Source: UBA5342 sp965662645
GTDB lineage: Bacteria; Bacteroidota; Bacteroidia; Bacteroidales; UBA5342
DNA length: 64,000 bases
Assembly (NCBI GenBank): GCA_965662645.1
Contig: CBFIII010000012.1
Location: forward strand, 1-64,000
Reading direction: 5' to 3'
How positions within the stretch are numbered: position 1 is the first letter of the stretch; every line of letters starts with the position of its first letter. The notes beneath the pieces were generated by a model. The model did not search any database. It was not told the origin of the DNA and saw only the letters and a program-made list of their open reading frames with translations. Both the position numbers and the translations under genes were made by a program. Of the stretch, positions 16,474-25,087 are shown piece after piece.

Positions 16474-17484
16474 ATGCAGAAAACTTATCATCATAAACAG
16501 CGTTTTGATTTGGATGCTGGTGGATATTTACCAGAGCTTGATACTGTTTATAACACTTGGGGAACATTGAATGAAAAAAAAGATAATGTCATCTGGATAT
16601 GTCATGCCTTAACAGCGAATTCAGATGTTGAAGATTGGTGGCCCAATATGATTAGTCCTCGCCATTTTATTAATCCTGAAAAGTATTTTATTGTTTGTGC
16701 TAACATTATCACTTCTTGTTATGGTAGTACGTCCCCTATTTCTATTAATCCTGAGACGGGACGTAAATATTATCGTGATTTTCCTTTGATAACGATGCGT
16801 GATGTGGCTAAACAACATGATTTATTGCGTGAATATTTGGGAATAGATAAAATTTATCTTCTGTTGGGTGGTAGTATAGGTGGTATGCAAGCTATGGAAT
16901 ATGGTATTATGTTTCCTGATCGTATAGAAAATCTTTTGTTATCCGCAACTTCAGCTACGCAAACGGCTTGGGCTTGTGCTTTTGATGAGTCGCAGCGGAT
17001 GGCTATATTAGCAGATCCTACTTATTTAGATGATACGGATAAAGGTGGGATAGAAGGTATGAAAGTGGCGCGTAGCATTGCGCTTTTGAGTTACCGTAAT
17101 AGTTATATTTACAATGATACACAACCTAATGATAATGAGAAGATAACAGAACAGCGTTCTTGTTCTTATCAACGTTATCAAGGTGAAAAGCTGGCGTTAC
17201 GTTATGATGCTTATTCTTATTATCAAATCACCTTATTAGCTGATAGTCATAATGTAGGGCGTGGACGTGGTAGTATTGAAGCCGCACTGGGGTGTATAAA
17301 AGCGCGTACTTTGTGTATTGGTGTTTCTACTGATATTTTATATCCTCCTTCGGAGCAACGTTTTTTGGCTAAACACATCCCTAATGCAACTTATGATGAA
17401 ATAGGTTCTCCTTATGGTCATGATGGTTTTCTTATCGAAGTCCAGAAGATTAATGCAGTGTTAGAAAAACATTTAGAGAAATAA
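16474..17484 (+). CDS. metX: Homoserine O-acetyltransferase MetX
   Basis: Alpha/beta-hydrolase-fold acyltransferase that activates homoserine with acetyl-CoA for methionine synthesis; cytosolic, 336 aa. The nucleophile is Ser134 in the elbow GGSIGGMQ, the catalytic Asp is in STDILYPP, and the His in YGHDGFLIE. The family blocks WICHALTANS and YGSTSP are present. Closely related enzymes use succinyl-CoA, and primary sequence does not always separate them. Neither metY nor other methionine genes adjoin it; ahcY, which acts in the methyl cycle, is 33 kb away. It has its own promoter and terminator. Confidence 0.9.
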   Translation: MQKTYHHKQRFDLDAGGYLPELDTVYNTWGTLNEKKDNVIWICHALTANSDVEDWWPNMISPRHFINPEKYFIVCANIITSCYGSTSPISINPETGRKYYRDFPLITMRDVAKQHDLLREYLGIDKIYLLLGGSIGGMQAMEYGIMFPDRIENLLLSATSATQTAWACAFDESQRMAILADPTYLDDTDKGGIEGMKVARSIALLSYRNSYIYNDTQPNDNEKITEQRSCSYQRYQGEKLALRYDAYSYYQITLLADSHNVGRGRGSIEAALGCIKARTLCIGVSTDILYPPSEQRFLAKHIPNATYDEIGSPYGHDGFLIEVQKINAVLEKHLEK

Positions 17485-17486
17485 AA

Positions 17487-17526
17487 AAAAGATGGCTTTT
17501 ATAACTAGTTATAAAAGTCATCTTTT
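17487..17526. terminator. Bidirectional terminator between metX and hydC
   Basis: The arms AAAGATGGCTTTTATAACT and AGTTATAAAAGTCATCTTT pair along almost their full length and are flanked by A and T runs. Confidence 0.85.
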
Positions 17527-17559
17527 TCTTCAATTGATTTAATAGATTTTAAATCTTAG

Positions 17560-18045
17560 TTATTTATATTCTTCAAGTATCTCACGTATCTTTTCTGGAG
17601 CCAGACGACCATAAGTGCGATCACCTATCATCATAACGGGAGCTAAGCCACATGCGCCCACGCAGCGCAGACAGCTTAATGAAAATTTACCATCTGGTGT
17701 CGTTTCTCCTACTTTGATACCCAATTCTTTTTCTATTTCTGTTATTATTTTGTCGGCACCACGAACGTAACAAGCGGTGCCTGTACATACTGAAATGGGG
17801 TGTTCTCCTTTAGGGAGCATCGTGAAGAAAGAGTAGAAGGTGACTACGCCATAGACTTTAGCTACAGAGCAATGCAATTCTTTTGCAATTAACTCTTGTA
17901 CCTCTGCCGGGAGGTAGCCAAAGTGTTCTTGAGTTTTGTGTAATACGTTAATCAATTCGCCACAATCATTATCAAAAGCAGCGCATATTTCTTGTATCTT
18001 TTTAATATCTTGCTGGTGCAATTTTACTGTTATATCTTGTTCCAT
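17560..18045 (-). CDS. hydC: Hydrogenase subunit HydC / NuoE-like [2Fe-2S] protein
   Basis: The smallest subunit of the trimeric NAD- and ferredoxin-linked [FeFe] hydrogenase, homologous to the 24-kDa NuoE subunit of complex I; 161 aa. The thioredoxin-like domain binds a [2Fe-2S] cluster through two Cys pairs, CTGTACYV and CLRCVGACG. The helical N-terminal domain of NuoE (LINVLHKTQEHFGYLP) is present. I choose the ATG at 18045; an in-frame TTG at 18060 would add five residues. It is the last gene of the operon, 18 bases after hydA. Confidence 0.9.
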   Translation of the reverse strand: MEQDITVKLHQQDIKKIQEICAAFDNDCGELINVLHKTQEHFGYLPAEVQELIAKELHCSVAKVYGVVTFYSFFTMLPKGEHPISVCTGTACYVRGADKIITEIEKELGIKVGETTPDGKFSLSCLRCVGACGLAPVMMIGDRTYGRLAPEKIREILEEYK

Positions 18046-18063
18046 TGTCTTTAGATTCAAAAA

Positions 18064-19827
18064 TTAATTATCGGCTTCAACTTTTAGTTGTCTGTCAAAA
18101 TAGTTAGTGTGAAGCAAGCGATGTGCTTTTTCACTCATTGGGGCACCCAAGAATTCTTCGTATAACTTAATGATATAAGGATTTTCGTGCGATTTACGAA
18201 TCACTTTATGTTCATCTTCTGAGTATAAAGCCTTAGCGCGTGCTTTTAGAATGTCCTGATTGCCATGGTGCCACGGTTGTCCACCGCCACCAATACAGCC
18301 ACCAGGACAAGCCATAATCTCAATAGCATGGAAATTACATTCTCCACTGCTTATACTTTCTAATAATTTACGCGCATTACCTAAGCCGTGTGCTATGCCA
18401 ATATTAAGAGGTAAACCATCGAAATCTATTGTGGCGTGACGAATGCCTTCCATTCCACGCAGTTCTTTGAAGTCAACACACTCTAATTGTTTGCCTGTAT
18501 ATACTTCATAAGCTGTGCGTGTAGCTGCTTCTATGACACCACCCGTAACACCGAAAATAACACCAGCACCCGTACTTTCTCCTAGGGGATGGTCAAAATC
18601 TTCGTCTGGTAATTCTAAGAAGTTAATGTTAGCTCGTTTTATTAAGCCTCCTAATTCTCTTGTAGTAAGGGCGAAATCTACATCCGGATTACCATTGGTC
18701 TTAAATTCATCACGCTGACATTCGTATTTCTTAGCTAGACAAGGCATGATAGATACCACGACAAGGTCTTCTCTTTTGACTTTTATTTTATCAGCAAAAT
18801 ATGTTTTGGCAATAGATCCAAACATTTGTTGTGGTGAGCGTGCTGTAGATGGAATGTTTTTAAATTCCGGAAATTGTTTCTCTAAAAAGTTAACCCAAGC
18901 AGGACAACAAGAAGTTAAGATAGGCAAATGCACCTTTTCTCCTTTGAGGTGACGTGAAATACGGTCTAGCATCTCAGTGCCTTCTTCCATTATGGTTAAG
19001 TCAGCAGCAAAGTCCGTATCAAAAACGTGATCAAAACCCAAACGACGAAGAGCTGCGGCCATTTTTCCTGTTACCAAAGTGCCAGGTTCCAAACCAAAGA
19101 CCTCTCCTAGAGCAGCTCGCACTGCGGGAGCTACTTGTACTATTACTGTTTTCTTTGGGTTAGCTAAAGCTGTAACTACTTGGCTTGTATGGTTGACTTC
19201 TGTTAAGGCACCAGTAGGGCAAACAGCCACACATTGTCCACAATAGGTACATACTGATTGTTCTAGGTCTTGTTCGAAAGCAGGAGCAACTACGGCTTCA
19301 AAGCCACGATTAACTGCTGAAAGAGCCCCTACTGTTTGCACTTCGTTACACATCGTTTCGCAACGACGACACATAATACATTTATCCATATCGCGGATGA
19401 TGGATGGTGAGAAGTCTTCACGGTAATGAGATTGAGCTCCTTTGTATCGTATTTCATTAACTTCGAGTCGTTGAGCCATTGATTGCAACTCACAATTACC
19501 ATTTTTAGCACAAATTAAACAGTCGGCTGGATGATCTGAAAGAATTAATTCCATCACCACACGGCGTGCATTAAGTACACGCATGGTGTGTGTGTGGACT
19601 ACCATGCCTTCACTAGCAGCTGTAGCGCAAGAGGGTGCTAAATTACGGCGACCTTCTACTTCTACCACACAGATACGACAACCTGCAGGTTTATTTTCAA
19701 TGCACATGTCTTTGAGTTCCATGTGGCATAAAGTTGGAATATTGATACCTATACTCTTGGCAGCATCCAGGATCGTAGAGCCTTTCTTAACCTCTACTTC
19801 TTTTTCATCTATTGTCAATTTTACCAT
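18064..19827 (-). CDS. hydA: [FeFe] hydrogenase catalytic subunit HydA
   Basis: Large subunit of a multimeric [FeFe] hydrogenase, 587 aa. Domains in order: plant-type [2Fe-2S] (Cys34, 42, 50, 53, 67), a His-Cys3 [4Fe-4S] site (HPADCLICAKNGNC, 99-112), a two-[4Fe-4S] ferredoxin domain (CIMCRRCETMC at 150-160; CTYCGQCVAVCP at 193-204), then the H-cluster domain with its three motifs TSCCPAW (305-311), MPCLAKKYE (361-369) and MACPGGCIGGGGQP (about 503-516). All H-cluster cysteines are there. With HydB and HydC it should couple NADH and reduced ferredoxin oxidation to H2 formation, or the reverse. The maturases HydEFG are not in this window. Confidence 0.96.
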   Translation of the reverse strand: MVKLTIDEKEVEVKKGSTILDAAKSIGINIPTLCHMELKDMCIENKPAGCRICVVEVEGRRNLAPSCATAASEGMVVHTHTMRVLNARRVVMELILSDHPADCLICAKNGNCELQSMAQRLEVNEIRYKGAQSHYREDFSPSIIRDMDKCIMCRRCETMCNEVQTVGALSAVNRGFEAVVAPAFEQDLEQSVCTYCGQCVAVCPTGALTEVNHTSQVVTALANPKKTVIVQVAPAVRAALGEVFGLEPGTLVTGKMAAALRRLGFDHVFDTDFAADLTIMEEGTEMLDRISRHLKGEKVHLPILTSCCPAWVNFLEKQFPEFKNIPSTARSPQQMFGSIAKTYFADKIKVKREDLVVVSIMPCLAKKYECQRDEFKTNGNPDVDFALTTRELGGLIKRANINFLELPDEDFDHPLGESTGAGVIFGVTGGVIEAATRTAYEVYTGKQLECVDFKELRGMEGIRHATIDFDGLPLNIGIAHGLGNARKLLESISSGECNFHAIEIMACPGGCIGGGGQPWHHGNQDILKARAKALYSEDEHKVIRKSHENPYIIKLYEEFLGAPMSEKAHRLLHTNYFDRQLKVEADN

Positions 19828-19837
19828 TAGAGTAAGT

Positions 19838-21631
19838 TTATTTTACGATGATTGAATCAAATTTACATTTCTCTAAACACGCACCGCACTTGATACATAA
19901 GTTTTGGTCTATTACGTGTTCTCTTTTGCGTTCACCCGAGATGGCTCCTACGGGACATGCTCGAGCACAAGCGGTACATCCTATACATTTGTCAGGTAAT
20001 ATATAGTAACGCATTAGAGCCTTACAAGATCCGGCAGGACACGTTTTATCTACCACGTGAGCTACATATTCGTCGTAGAAATTCTCTAATGTAGAAAGAA
20101 TAGGGTTGGGTGATGTTTGGCCTAAGCCACATAACGAAGTGTCTTTTATTACATAACACAAGTTGCGCATGTCGTCAAGATCTTTTAATGTTGCTTTACC
20201 TTCGGTTATTTTTACTAGATATTCGTGAAGTCGTTTGTTTCCTATTCTGCAAGGAGCACATTTGCCACAAGATTCTTCTACTGTGAATTCAAGGAAGAAT
20301 TTGGCCACAGATATCATGCAGTCGTCTTCGTCCATCACTATCATACCACCAGATCCCATCATAGAGCCTACAGCTAATAAGCTATCAAAATCTATTTTTG
20401 TGTCGAGGTGTTTTTCTGTCAGGCAACCACCTGATGGTCCTCCTGTTTGAACCGCTTTGAATTTTTTACCATCTTTTATGCCGCCACCAATTTCGTAAAT
20501 GACTTCGTGTAAAGTGGTGCCCATGGGGACTTCAATAAGACCTACATTGTTAATTTTTCCTGCTAAAGCAAAGACTTTAGTTCCCTTAGAGTTCTCTGTG
20601 CCTATGGTATTAAACCAAGCTGATCCACGGAGTAGGATAGGTGCTATATTGGCAAACGTTTCCACGTTGTTTACATTCGTTGGTTTACCCCTAAAACCAG
20701 ATTCTGCGGGGAATGGAGGCTTGCTTGTTGGTTCGCCACGTTTACCTTCCATAGAGTGAATAAGAGCAGTTTCTTCTCCACAAACAAAGGCACCTGCACC
20801 ATAACGTAGTTCAATGTCAAAGTCAAGACCCGTGTCCATGATGTTTTGTCCTAAGAGACCATATTGGCGGGCTTGTTTTATAGCTACCTTTAAACGATGA
20901 ATAGCAAGAGGATATTCGGCTCTGATATAAATAACACCTTTAGTAGCTTGTATAGAATAGGCGCATATTGCCATGGCTTCTATTACTGTATGTGGGTCTC
21001 CTTCTAAGATAGAGCGATCCATAAAGGCGCCAGGATCTCCTTCGTCAGCATTACATACTACGTATTTTTGGTCAGCCTCGTTATTGGCTGCTATTTCCCA
21101 TTTAAGTCCAGTTGGGAATCCGCCACCTCCTCGTCCTCTCAGTCCGCTTTTCTTTATTTCGTCAATAACTTCTTGAGGAGTCATTGATGATAGAGCTTGC
21201 GCCAAAGCAGCATAAGCATCACGAGCTATGGCTTCATCAATATTTTCAGGGTTAATAAAACCACAATTACGAAGGGCTATCCGTAATTGTTTTTTATAGA
21301 AATCCATATGTTTAGAATCTCCTATTTGTTTCTTTTTCGTAGGATCTACATACAGTAAACGTTCTATTTTTCGTCCTTTTATGATGTGTTCTTCTACTAT
21401 TTCGCAAGCATCTTCTGGTGTTACCTGAGTGTAGAATGTGTTGTCTGGTACAACTTTAACGATAGGGCCTTTTTCGCAAAAGCCGAAGCATCCTGTATTT
21501 ACAACTTGTACTTCGTCGCTTAGGTTGTGTTTTGCTAGTTCGTCTTTTAGGTTTTTGGACAATACATCACTGTTTGATGCTCTACATCCAGTACCTCCAC
21601 ATACCAACAAATGGAATTTGTAATCTGCCAT
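19838..21631 (-). CDS. hydB: Hydrogenase subunit HydB / NuoF-like NADH and FMN-binding subunit
   Basis: Flavin subunit of the trimeric hydrogenase; 597 aa. A thioredoxin-like [2Fe-2S] domain with Cys11, 16, 48 and 52 comes first. The NuoF core follows, with the FMN/NADH-binding GRGGGGFPTGLKWE (about 164-177), GAGAFVCGEETALI, and the [4Fe-4S] motif CGKCAPCRIGNKRL (about 455). Two ferredoxin-type [4Fe-4S] motifs, CIGCTACARACP and CIKCGACLEKC, end the protein. This layout is that of HydB from bifurcating hydrogenases, as in Thermotoga and Moorella. It sits 10 bases upstream of hydA; repeat copy 3 separates it from the next upstream gene. Confidence 0.95.
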   Translation of the reverse strand: MADYKFHLLVCGGTGCRASNSDVLSKNLKDELAKHNLSDEVQVVNTGCFGFCEKGPIVKVVPDNTFYTQVTPEDACEIVEEHIIKGRKIERLLYVDPTKKKQIGDSKHMDFYKKQLRIALRNCGFINPENIDEAIARDAYAALAQALSSMTPQEVIDEIKKSGLRGRGGGGFPTGLKWEIAANNEADQKYVVCNADEGDPGAFMDRSILEGDPHTVIEAMAICAYSIQATKGVIYIRAEYPLAIHRLKVAIKQARQYGLLGQNIMDTGLDFDIELRYGAGAFVCGEETALIHSMEGKRGEPTSKPPFPAESGFRGKPTNVNNVETFANIAPILLRGSAWFNTIGTENSKGTKVFALAGKINNVGLIEVPMGTTLHEVIYEIGGGIKDGKKFKAVQTGGPSGGCLTEKHLDTKIDFDSLLAVGSMMGSGGMIVMDEDDCMISVAKFFLEFTVEESCGKCAPCRIGNKRLHEYLVKITEGKATLKDLDDMRNLCYVIKDTSLCGLGQTSPNPILSTLENFYDEYVAHVVDKTCPAGSCKALMRYYILPDKCIGCTACARACPVGAISGERKREHVIDQNLCIKCGACLEKCKFDSIIVK

Positions 21632-21655
21632 TGTTTGTTAAATATTAAAATGGTT

Positions 21656-21755
21656 TAAATCCCACGTTGTGGGGCTTATTTTCAGCAGTTTGCTGTGAAT
21701 AATAAAGTGTTGTTTCTTATTTGAGACCCCGTTTGTTTGCAGTGGGGTATTTGCT
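21656..21755 (+). repeat. Dispersed intergenic repeat, copy 3 (class I right half)
   Basis: Starts AAATCCCACGTTGTGGGG, then GCAGTTTGCTGTGAATAA, and ends GTTTGTTTGCAGTGGGGTAT. It lies within the hydrogenase operon, between hydB and the [2Fe-2S] gene, in the orientation opposite to transcription. Confidence 0.8.
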
Positions 21756-21770
21756 TAAATTGTCTGTTAT

Positions 21771-22166
21771 TTATTCATCGATGGTTTTATAGGAAATGGG
21801 GATTATGCCATCCACTAATATGCCTTTTTTGATGTATTGTTCAATGATTTCATCAGCTTTACTTGTGTTGACATTGCCAAAGACAATAGGTGTTTTGCCT
21901 TGCAGAGTGACTTCTACAGTTGGTTCTGAGTGACAATATCCCATACATCCCGTTTGGGTAACGACAGCTGGAATTCTACGTTTTCGCAAGGCTTCAGAGA
22001 AAAAAGTGATGGTTTCTTTAGCTCCTGCAACAATACCGCAAGTGCCCATTCCTACTCTTATCTGAACAAAGCTTTCAGGATTCTCACTTTGCTGTCTGAG
22101 GTCTATCTCATTTTGTAAAGAAGACCTCATTTTCTTAAGGTCATCTAACGTTTTAATCTTTTTCAT
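21771..22166 (-). CDS. [2Fe-2S] thioredoxin-like ferredoxin of the hydrogenase operon
   Basis: The 131-residue protein has a helical N-terminal segment, then a thioredoxin-fold [2Fe-2S] domain with VGMGTCGIVAGAKE and TGCMGYCHSEP. Only three cysteines are in these motifs, where NuoE-type domains have four; I recall the same VGMGTCG form in other hydrogenase-linked ferredoxins, so it may be a family trait. The upstream in-frame TTG at 22205 overlaps the -7 promoter box, so I start at the ATG at 22166. It is the first gene of the operon and probably mediates electron transfer or assembly for HydABC; that role is inferred from position. Confidence 0.8.
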   Translation of the reverse strand: MKKIKTLDDLKKMRSSLQNEIDLRQQSENPESFVQIRVGMGTCGIVAGAKETITFFSEALRKRRIPAVVTQTGCMGYCHSEPTVEVTLQGKTPIVFGNVNTSKADEIIEQYIKKGILVDGIIPISYKTIDE

Positions 22167-22202
22167 AAAGGTGTGGCTTTCGCGTTTGGTTAATGTATGA
22201 GG

Positions 22203-22210
22203 CAAAAATA
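22203..22210 (-). promoter_or_regulatory. -7 promoter box of the hydrogenase operon
   Basis: TATTTTTG followed by C on the minus strand, 36 bases upstream of the first ATG at 22166. The usual -33 region would fall at about 22230, where the palindrome 22226-22249 lies. Confidence 0.6.
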
Positions 22211-22225
22211 ATAAAAGCTAGAAAC

Positions 22226-22249
22226 ATTGTGTGATGTTTATTACACAAT
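22226..22249. promoter_or_regulatory. CRP/FNR-like palindromic operator upstream of the hydrogenase operon
   Basis: The arms ATTGTGT and ACACAAT are symmetric about 22237.5, with inner AT/AT pairs also symmetric. Read as a CRP-family site it is TGTGA-N6-TTACA (22230-22245), one base from TGTGA-N6-TCACA. It covers the -33 region of the hydrogenase promoter. A Rex site (TTGTGA-N6-TCACAA) would have closer arms, so a CRP/FNR-family regulator is the better guess. Confidence 0.5.
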
Positions 22250-22543
22250 AGTTGACAAAATTGAACTTAAATTTCGAATTGTCAGGCTAAATGACATGTA
22301 GAGATTGCAAAATGGGGCAAGGTGTTTTTTGTGCTTGTGTTTTTAATAATTTCAATGTTTCAATTTGTTGTTTTTTCTTTTTCTAATTTGTGTAATAAAG
22401 GTTGTCTTTTTGATTTTTTATAAGTGAAAAATTGTGGTGATAATAGGTATTGTTAGATGATATAATCATTAGAAAGTATAATATTTCAGGATTTCATTTA
22501 TATTCAGTTAAAACATTTGTAATTTTGCAGAAAATTTCGAGTT
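22250..22543. other. Rest of the divergent hydrogenase/panD intergenic region
   Basis: This AT-rich sequence has no gene. Arms TTGACAA and TTGTCA (22252-22284) form a loose second inverted repeat. A TAATTTTG box at 22520-22527 is the likely -7 element of panD, 16 bases before its ATG; no clear -33 TTG precedes it. Confidence 0.4.
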
Positions 22544-22894
22544 ATGAATATTGAGATTGTAAAATCTAAATTACACAATGTGATTGTGACAAATGCCAAT
22601 CTAAACTATATTGGTAGTATTACCATTGATGAGGATTTATTGGTTGCAGCCAATATGATACCTAATGAAAAGGTGCAGATTGTAAATAATAATAATGGAG
22701 AACGCTTTGAAACCTATATAATAAAAGGAAGAAAAGGGTCTGGTGAAATATGCTTAAATGGTGCTGCTGCGCGTAAAGTTGCGGTGGGTGATCAAGTGAT
22801 TATTATTTCTTATGCTTCTATGGAATTTGAAGAAGCGAAACTCTATCAACCTCTATTTGTGTTTCCTGGAGAGGGAAATCTTTTGGTGAAATAA
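22544..22894 (+). CDS. panD: Aspartate 1-decarboxylase PanD
   Basis: Pyruvoyl-dependent enzyme that makes beta-alanine for pantothenate and coenzyme A; 116 aa, normal length. The proenzyme self-cleaves between Gly24 and Ser25 in NYIGSITIDE, Ser25 becoming the pyruvoyl group; Tyr22 is the conserved residue nearby. The active-site Tyr/Asn block is in LNGAAARKVAVGDQVIIISY. It stands 51 bases before rfaE2 and may be cotranscribed with it. Confidence 0.95.
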   Translation: MNIEIVKSKLHNVIVTNANLNYIGSITIDEDLLVAANMIPNEKVQIVNNNNGERFETYIIKGRKGSGEICLNGAAARKVAVGDQVIIISYASMEFEEAKLYQPLFVFPGEGNLLVK

Positions 22895-22945
22895 ATAATA
22901 TCTTCTTTTTATTCAAGGCTATAACGCTTTATTTAACACTGCTAA

Positions 22946-23443
22946 ATGCTACTTCCTGTACCTATTCACTCTAAGATTTTTTCTGACAGAAAGGCTATCT
23001 CGGCGACCATTAACAAATGGTCAAAAGAAGGTCAGCGACTTGTCTTTACAAATGGGTGTTTTGATATTTTGCATAAAGGACATATTGATTATTTATACGA
23101 GGCTTCTAAATTGGCTGATAAAATGGTTATTGGTCTTAATACTGATGCTTCAGTGCAATTGTTAAAAGGTCATGGTCGTCCTGTGAACAATAATGAGGCG
23201 CGTGCTTTGATGATAGCAGCTCTTGGTTTTGTGGATATGGTTGTCTTCTTTGAAGAAGATACCCCCAAACTACTTATTGATGCTGTGCAGCCCGATGTAC
23301 TGACTAAAGGGAGCGATTACGAGGCAAAAAACATTGTTGGCTATGATACTGTAATGGCTAAAGGTGGTCAAGTGACTACCATTGATCTTACCGACGGTTT
23401 TTCTACTACAGGTCTTATTGAAAAAATAAAGAAAGCTTATTAG
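22946..23443 (+). CDS. rfaE2: D-glycero-beta-D-manno-heptose 1-phosphate adenylyltransferase (RfaE2/HldE C-terminal type)
   Basis: Cytidylyltransferase-fold enzyme that activates heptose 1-phosphate with ATP on the way to ADP-heptose for LPS core; 165 aa. The nucleotide-binding HxGH is at 43-46 in TNGCFDILHKGHIDYL, the second motif is GLNTDASVQLLKG, and the C-terminal block FSTTGLIEKI is typical. The kinase half (RfaE1), fused in E. coli HldE, is absent, so this is the split form. The next sequence is a degenerate repeat copy. Confidence 0.88.
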   Translation: MLLPVPIHSKIFSDRKAISATINKWSKEGQRLVFTNGCFDILHKGHIDYLYEASKLADKMVIGLNTDASVQLLKGHGRPVNNNEARALMIAALGFVDMVVFFEEDTPKLLIDAVQPDVLTKGSDYEAKNIVGYDTVMAKGGQVTTIDLTDGFSTTGLIEKIKKAY

Positions 23444-23504
23444 TCGGTTTTTACAACGTGTTATGGGGTTTTCTGTGCTCTGTTAGTCAGTTATTTGGTG
23501 CAAT

Positions 23505-23601
23505 TTTTCCATATTGTGGGGTTGATTTCCCGTAACTGGCTGCGACTAAAATGTTCTTCAATTAAATGTCTCTTGAGCTTGTCCTGAGGTTGTTGACTCT
23601 A
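23505..23601 (+). repeat. Dispersed intergenic repeat, copy 4 (class II, degenerate)
   Basis: CCATATTGTGGGG in place of the 13-bp palindrome, then TAACTGGCTGCGACTAA, then the class II half TGTTCTTCAATTAAATGTCT...CTGAGGTTGTTGACT. It is the most diverged of the ten copies, suggesting an old insertion. Confidence 0.75.
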
Positions 23602-23652
23602 ATTATTACCAGATGGTCATTTTATTGATTTCTCAATTAAATAAATAAAGAC

Positions 23653-25053
23653 ATGAATTTTAAAACCCTATTGTTTTCTGCCTTGCTTATCCTTGTCTGT
23701 GCTTGCTCTACGCCAGAGAAAAAACGCATTACTATTCTTTATACCGTTGATGAACATGGTTGGATGAATGCTAATGAGAACGCTGATGGCGCTGCTGGTA
23801 TGATGGCTTTATGGAAAGAAAAAGAAAATTATACGCTTGAGTCCGATTCTTTCTTGGTGCTTAGTGGTGGAGATATGTGGACAGGATCTTCTGTTTCTAC
23901 TTTATTTAAGGGGCAATCGATGTATCAGGTGATGCAAGCTATGGGTTATGATGCGGTTGCTTTAGGAAATCATGAGTTTGATTTTTCTATTGATACCTTG
24001 ATTGCACGTTCTGATCGTTCTTCTTTTCCTTATTTGGCGGCTAATATTGAAAATGAGAAAGGAGAAGTGCCTTGTTTCGTTCAGCCGTGGCATCTGATTG
24101 AGGTCAATGGTTTATCTGTTGGAATTTTGGGTCTTGCTAACTTAGAGACACCGCAAACGTCTAGTGCTACAGCTGTAAAGGGCTTATCCTTTTCGCCTTA
24201 TGAAGAGGCCATAGCGAAATATGTGCCTGAGATGAAAGAAAATGGAGCAGAAGTTGTTCTAATTGTAGGTCATATATGTAAGGCAGAGATGGAAAGTTTA
24301 ACATCATTAGCTGTAGAATATGATATTCCTCTCATTACTGGTGGACATTGTCATGAACCAGTGTTGGAAATGAAAGACAGTGTCTTGTTGATTGAAACAG
24401 CTCCTTTTCTTATATCATATATTAAAGTGCTTCTAGAATATGATAAAAGGACGAAAGATAGTCGTATCATATCTTATGAGGCTGTTGCCAATAAAAGTGA
24501 AGATAGAGATTCTGAGATTAATTCTTTAGTTACGAAGTGGCAAGATAAAGCTGATGAAACACTTAATGTAGGTATTGGTTTTACAAAAAAAGGAATAATT
24601 AAGAAATCAGAACTTATGGGGCAGCTAATAACGACTTCTTGGCTTATGCAGGTTGCTTCTTGTGATATTGCGATAACTAATGCAGGCGGTATTCGTCAAG
24701 ATATTAATGCAGGAGAAATAACCTATGGAACTGTTTTGGGTTTGTTGCCTTTCAATAATGAGATATTAAGACTGAAGGTTAGTGGTAAAGAGATGAATGA
24801 TTTTGTGAGGCGTTTGCCACAGTTGCGTGAAGATTATGTGTGGGGTGGTATGACGCCTAATGATAAGTATGATGATACAAAAGAATATACTTTGTTGACT
24901 ACTGATTTTTTATATGCTTTGGCAGAAACACATTTTCAGAGTTATGATGAAGTGCCTTATCATACAGGATTAAATTATAGGGATCCTATTATGGTTTATG
25001 TTGAGTCATTAAAGACTTCCGAAAAGAAACCTTTGGAATCTTTTTTCAAATAA
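23653..25053 (+). CDS. 5'-nucleotidase / metallophosphatase lipoprotein (UshA family)
   Basis: Envelope lipoprotein of 466 aa, with signal MNFKTLLFSALLILV and lipobox CAC-S. The N-terminal calcineurin-like metallophosphoesterase domain shows YTVDEHGWM, SGGDMWTG, LGNHEFDF and GGHCHEP, the metal ligands expected in UshA-type enzymes; the first metal motif reads DEHG where UshA has DxHG. A C-terminal 5'-nucleotidase domain (about 290-460) contains ITNAGGIRQDI and LPFNNEILRLKVSG. It probably dephosphorylates nucleotides for uptake. It ends in a terminator and repeat copy 5. Confidence 0.88.
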   Translation: MNFKTLLFSALLILVCACSTPEKKRITILYTVDEHGWMNANENADGAAGMMALWKEKENYTLESDSFLVLSGGDMWTGSSVSTLFKGQSMYQVMQAMGYDAVALGNHEFDFSIDTLIARSDRSSFPYLAANIENEKGEVPCFVQPWHLIEVNGLSVGILGLANLETPQTSSATAVKGLSFSPYEEAIAKYVPEMKENGAEVVLIVGHICKAEMESLTSLAVEYDIPLITGGHCHEPVLEMKDSVLLIETAPFLISYIKVLLEYDKRTKDSRIISYEAVANKSEDRDSEINSLVTKWQDKADETLNVGIGFTKKGIIKKSELMGQLITTSWLMQVASCDIAITNAGGIRQDINAGEITYGTVLGLLPFNNEILRLKVSGKEMNDFVRRLPQLREDYVWGGMTPNDKYDDTKEYTLLTTDFLYALAETHFQSYDEVPYHTGLNYRDPIMVYVESLKTSEKKPLESFFK

Positions 25054-25058
25054 AAAAA

Positions 25059-25087
25059 GCAAGATTTCATTACAAAATCTTGCCTTT
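25059..25087. terminator. Terminator downstream of the 5'-nucleotidase gene
   Basis: GCAAGATTT / AAATCTTGC stem with a 7-base loop, preceded by seven A and followed by CTTT. Repeat copy 5 begins directly after. Confidence 0.75.

Noticed and set aside
22167..22205. Longer start for the [2Fe-2S] protein
   Set aside because: The TTG overlaps the promoter -7 box; the ATG at 22166 gives the expected N-terminus.
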